A DNA stretch of 64,000 nucleotides, taken from contig NW_004955517.1 in assembly GCF_000276665.1 (NCBI RefSeq), forward strand, positions 4,903,546-4,967,545, read 5' to 3'. The translations under genes and the position numbers were made by a program. Position 1 is the first letter of the stretch. The number at the start of each line of letters is the position of its first letter. The DNA comes from Chinchilla lanigera. Lineage: Eukaryota > Chordata > Mammalia > Rodentia > Chinchillidae. The notes beneath the pieces were generated by a model, which was not told where the DNA came from, made no database searches, and was given only the letters and a program-made list of their open reading frames with translations. Of the stretch, positions 59,601 through 64,000 are shown piece after piece.

Positions 59601-60259
59601 ATTAATACAAAGTTATATTGCTAGTGGGGATTCCACAAATGGCATATGAACGTTTCTAAAGGGAGAAGTAAAGGTGGATGTTACGAGGCAGGAAATTCAG
59701 GAACACCAAATATTGTCATCACTGAAGACCGTGCAGAGAGACTCATTCGTGGCCTTGTGTCCCCGTGACCTTACTGCCACAGACCCTTGGTTCTGTGTGC
59801 CCTTTGCACGTATTTCATGGAGGTGTTTGTTTTGAAGTCTGTTTTACACTTCTTCCTGGGCACATCTTATGCAGATTGCACATCCTTCCGCTTCCTTAGG
59901 CCTCCTCCTTCCTCTCCTTTTCTTCTCTGAACTCAGAGAGTGGCTATTGTTTGTACAAGTAATTAAATGAAAGGCTCGTAGTCTTAGAACATAATTTCTA
60001 TTATTAGCTTGCACTGCTACTTAAATATTTTATTATTACAGTATTTTATTGTTATTAAATTTTCAATATATGGATGCCTTATTTCACAATTATTGTATTC
60101 TAACAAGCTCCTTGAGGGGAGATAGCATGCCTTAGAATTGCTTATACTCCCTACAGAGGCTTGCGTGTAGTCATGTCATTGAAATTAAGTCTGTCTTTTA
60201 CCACTCAAGAAAGGAGGGGAGAAAGTGGAAAATAACAGGTCTGGAAAGATAGTCGCTGA
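59601..60259. other. Unassigned DNA
   Basis: Nothing recognised. Confidence 0.4.
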
Positions 60260-60790
60260 TGGACCTTCCCTTCTTGTCTGCACATGCTCCTCCCACCAAG
60301 AAATGAAGTCCCTTTGAATTTTGTTTGGCCTTTTGACTTGCTTCGGTTAATGGAAAATGATGAAATGTACTGTGGCAGTTCTGGGACTAGCTCTGAAGAT
60401 GCTGGAGAGTTGGGTTTTACTGTCTTGGAGACATATGCAAAGGAATCGGGCAGTCTGCAGGAGTGTTCTTGGATGGATGTCCTGGAGGACAACAAAGACC
60501 TCTAGAGGCCCAGTCCATCCTGCCCTGGCACCGTGAGCCCAGCCAGGAGCAGGTGAGTGAAGGGAATCCTGCCAGCTCACACCTGGCAGTTGTAGTTGAA
60601 AGGCCTCAGTTAACGTCATGTGAGGCAAAGAAGAACTTCCCACTGAACACTGCCCAGACTGAAGAAGGAGGGCATACAAGTGGGTGTTGTCTTAAGCCAT
60701 TCAGATTTGGGAGATCTGTTAAACAGCAAAGATCACAGAAAACACACCCCAAAGAGGATAAACTCTACATTAAATGTTTGCATCTATAGC
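60260..60790 (+). mobile_element. MLT1-like LTR (old MaLR)
   Basis: 'ttttgacttgcttcggttaa' at the left and 'taagccattcagatttggga' followed by 'gatctgttaaacagcaaa' at the right fit the layout of an old MLT1-type LTR. The several overlapping open frames (96-110 codons) across it are artefacts. Confidence 0.5.
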
Positions 60791-61844
60791 AGCACACTTC
60801 AGACATTAATGTGTGTGTGAATTACTTTGGATCTTCCTAGAATTTAGGTATTCAGTCAGTCTGAGGTGAGGCCTGAGATTGCATATTTGTACAAAGTCCC
60901 AAAGTGATGCTGATGGATTGTTCTGTGAGCCATGTTTTGAGTAGCAGTGTTCAAAGGTGGGAAGACTGTCTACCTGCAGATTAACAAATTGCTTCTTACA
61001 GTCAGGCAGGTTATACTTGCCTTTTTGTTGAAATTCTAAAACTTGCACTGACCCTCTGATCTGTGTAGTAGATATTCCAGTTCCAACAATATATAATCTG
61101 GCACATGTGTATGTTGAACAAAGAATTTGGTGGGACAAATTGTATATTTTTCAAGTCTAACTTTCCTCAGAGAAACATGGTGCCCCCAGGCTTGGTGTAT
61201 TTAATAAAGATGGATGCTCTGTGACAGTCATTAACAATAGTAATAATGATAATAGCAACCACTTCCACATACTGAGATGCATTGTTCGGAACTTGATTTT
61301 TTCCCTCTACTCTTCCGGATTCTTCAGCTAGGGTCCTGTAAATTAGACTGACAAATAACAGATTACAGGAAAACAAAAAATTATTAACAGTGCATTGCAC
61401 ACACGAGGGAGTATCCAATGTTGAGAATTCAAAGGGGTGATGAGAACTTAGCCTTATATAACTCTTAACAAAAAAGCATTACATTTTTAAAGAAGTGACA
61501 AGATAAAGAAAAGGACTCTGAATTTCTAGGGTGCTAAATTGTGGGAAATAAATATGGTATATGGAAGAACGAATGGAAGATTAGGGCTAGTTAGTACAGT
61601 TTGTTGTGCAGATTCTTCTTGTGTCTCTGGGCTGATAAGACTGAGGTTTTCTCTGATGATAAATTTTTGTCTCTCCTGGTGAACAGGGAAGGCATTTATA
61701 CAAATTTATATACTGCTTTTTTGTAAATAGAAGAAGAAGGCCAGAGAGATTTTCTTGTGTCTGCTTTCCAATTGCCTTCACTCAAAATAATTCTTATGCC
61801 GGAGTGGCATATTTTAGGGTGGCATACTCTGCTATTCTTCATTG
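60791..61844. other. Unassigned DNA
   Basis: About 1 kb without a nameable feature; 61220-61290 may hold a MIR-like end. Confidence 0.35.
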
Positions 61845-61990
61845 TTATATACCTTTCCTCATTTAATCCCTATAATAACCACATGGCACAACTCCCACCA
61901 TTTTACAGTGCGCAAACTGGGTTCTGGGACACTGAGCAGTAGTAGCCCAGGCTACCCATGAACGAAGCCAGAATTCAATTTCAGGCCTGG
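61845..61990 (+). mobile_element. MIR SINE
   Basis: 'cctcatttaatccctataat', 'accattttacagtgcgcaaa' and 'gaagccagaattcaatttca' follow MIR. Confidence 0.8.
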
Positions 61991-62867
61991 TAAGATTGCA
62001 CAATTCAGTGTGATACCTGGTTTACCATGTTTGCCCCTCACCCACCCAACCAGAATCCCAGCAGGCTTGAGCTTGGGCCTGCCCATCAGGGATACTACAG
62101 CGCATGTTCTGTCTTTTTCTGCTTGTTGCTTTCTACTGTAGTCATATGATTTCAGGGTCTCCATGAGGACAGTGGATTTGGGGAGCTCCTCACAGAGGTT
62201 CCTGAAGTGTGTGCTCATGTGTGTGTGTTTTAGGTGGAGTCAGAAACACCCTTAAAAGCTGTTAAGTAGGTAGGAGACTTAATTTTTTATGGCAACATTC
62301 ACATAATTATTGCCAGCATTTGATAGTGATACTTAAAGTGCTGACACGAGAAAAGTCTTTACCAGAATAAGAAGAAATTATACTTTTAAACTTCAATAGT
62401 GTCTTGTTTTTATTTTGTGTTACCTTATGCAACAGAAATAATGCTACCCCTTTCCCTTTGCTTCAGACTTACCATTTCACTCTGATAACATCTATCAGAT
62501 AGAAATCGCTACCATTTGAGGTTTTCATCAGAGTAGCACAAAATACTTCTTTTAAAAACCGTAAAAAAACTGATATGAGACCTCGTTTGAATTAGACTGC
62601 AGGGACATTTCTTTACTTGGGGCTTTGTATGACTCTTCTGTGTTCTCTTGAAGGTTAAAGAAACCGACAGTGATGTCAGTTAAAGAAACCAGCAGTGATC
62701 TGTGGGTTCAAAGGCAGTGCCCCCTGCAGAGAACCTACCCCATGAGCAACCTGGGTTTAGAAGACACCAGGACCTCTGACCAAAAGATGTACTTAGCTCT
62801 CAGTTTCCTTTACTGTGGACATGACTGTTACCTGAGAACTGTATGATGAAGAGTGGGGTGGGAGGAT
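61991..62867. other. Unassigned DNA
   Basis: A small direct repeat 'gttaaagaaacc' occurs twice (62655-62690). Nothing else recognised. Confidence 0.4.
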
Positions 62868-63119
62868 GTGGTGGTGGTGATGGTGGTGATGGTGATGGCG
62901 GTGATGGTGGTGGTGATGGTCATGGTGGTGATCGTGATGGTGGTGGTGATGGTGATGGTGATAGTGATGGTGGTGATGGTGGTGATGGTGATGGTGGTGG
63001 TGATGGTCATGGTGGTGATGGTGATGGCGGTGATGGTAGTGATGGTGATGGCGGTGATGGTGGTGGTGGTGATGGTGGTGATTGTGATGGTGGTAGTGGT
63101 GGTGTGTGTGTGTGTGTGT
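62868..63119 (+). repeat. G-rich GGT/GAT array with terminal (GT)n
   Basis: About 235 bp built of GGT, GAT and occasional GGC, CAT or AGT triplets, ending in (GT)n at 63101-63119. A longer unit recurs: 'gtgatggtcatggtggtgat' occurs near 62914 and 63001, 87 bases apart. All phases stay open and give low-complexity frames (Gly-Asp, Val-Met, and Thr-Ile on the other strand), which are not genes. Confidence 0.95.
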
Positions 63120-64000
63120 TTAGAAGTTACACGGAACTTCCAGTAGGGAATAAGTACTCTTGGAAAAATAAAATATATATTTTATTTCTAAAACACGCAA
63201 GGAATATCTTTATGTAAGAATGTAGAGTTGGTTCTTTAATACAGGGTCTTTTGATTCCATACTTTTGAATAGGGACTAAATAAATCTTATCTTAGCTAAA
63301 GAGACAAAGTGAATGGCAGTGGTGACAGGGCTTGCTTAGTACTTGGTTCATTTCTCAAAACTAAGAGTGACTTTCCCAAACTACAGAATCCAGCTTTCTT
63401 CCCACTAGCGACTGTTCTTCAGAACTAGAACTGGTCACTTCCTGGTGAAAGAGTGATTTCCTTTACTGATGTGAATGAATCAGTTATAAGACAAATGGTC
63501 CAGTTTGATTGATTCTCTGTTTTGCAATGAAATATTCTGTGTCTTTTGGGGGTAAAGATCTAACTTTTCTTAACAAATGTAATGTTTTAAGTAGTGTCAG
63601 AAGTTAAAATTACAACATACCTTAAAGATCACACTTAGCTTTATTTATGGTGCCGTACTAGCATCTAGGCAACATTTCGTTCAATACAATGAGTAAGTGC
63701 TGCAATGAGCTGAGTGGGAGAGCCTGGCTTAATAGACAGAGAAGGGCCGAAGAAAGGAGAACAAAAGAACGAAGAGCAAGTTGGTCTTTTCAACATTACT
63801 TTCCTTGTAAGTTGGGAACAGTAGAGAAGTAATTGCTGGTTAGCCTCAGGTTACTTCAGTTCACTTTTTTTTCTTTTAAGAATTTAAGTGGAGCAAACTT
63901 TATTATTCTGCTCCATGAAACTGGCCTGTGTGAGAAATTTGACCCTTACTTCTTGGAATGTCACATAACAACTTAGTTTTGGTTGCTGGTGTGGAATATG
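63120..64000. other. Unassigned DNA
   Basis: Nothing recognised up to the end of the window. Confidence 0.4.

Noticed and set aside
62843..63217. Long Gly/Asp, Val/Met and Thr/Ile open frames on both strands
   Set aside because: Products of the triplet-like GGT/GAT array, which stays open in all phases; no unique sequence or start context.
1..64000. CRISPR array, operon or prokaryotic-type gene cluster
   Set aside because: No regularly spaced identical repeats with unique spacers and no dense coding; the sequence is mammalian by its SINE and LINE content.

Overview
The window is mammalian nuclear DNA from a rodent. The evidence is the repeat content: tRNA-derived ID SINEs, 7SL-derived B1 SINEs with the rodent internal duplication of about 29 bp, MaLR-type LTRs and L1 fragments, on a background of older L2, MIR, MER5-like and Tigger-like fossils. 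The ID consensus here (an A box followed by 'cggcaaagcgcctgcc', and a 3' part ending in 'ggtaccgg') is not the rat/mouse ID sequence. That points to a non-murine rodent; a castorimorph such as beaver or kangaroo rat is my guess, and I cannot fix the species by reading.

I find no protein-coding exon, tRNA, rRNA or CpG-island promoter that I can support. The long open frames are relics of transposable elements, simple-sequence artefacts or chance. The window is best read as a gene desert or a large intron.

Layout. 1-5.6 kb: mostly unassigned AT-rich DNA, one solo MaLR LTR, and two ID elements, one of them inside or beside an older B1/ID composite. 5.6-7.7 kb: an L1 ORF2 fossil on the + strand, carrying a B1 and a 105-bp insertion apparently copied from about 0.8 kb downstream. 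7.8-14.7 kb: a decayed ERV1/gamma-like provirus on the - strand with recognisable gag, protease, integrase and env transmembrane remnants but no reverse transcriptase. 15.8-18.6 kb: a 5'-truncated L1 on the - strand with target-site duplications. 18.7-33 kb: mainly L2, MIR and unassigned DNA, plus an L1 3' end split by a young ID. 33.6-36.8 kb: an internally deleted L1, then a two-LTR MaLR provirus with a gag-like open frame. 37-48 kb: L2, MER-type and Tigger-like fossils, a young ID, and a B1 split by an ERVK-like solo LTR. 48.9-49.8 kb: a Tigger element with transposase start and both termini, its left terminus split by an L1 3' end. 50-64 kb: B1s, L2, MIR, a further MaLR LTR, an MLT1-like LTR, a 42-bp minisatellite, a cluster of direct and inverted short repeats, and a G-rich GGT/GAT array.

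Nothing here forms an operon or pathway. The informative content is the nested order of insertions: several can be dated relative to each other because one interrupts another and target-site duplications survive. A few repeat-free blocks look by eye like possible conserved noncoding sequence, which only cross-species alignment can confirm.
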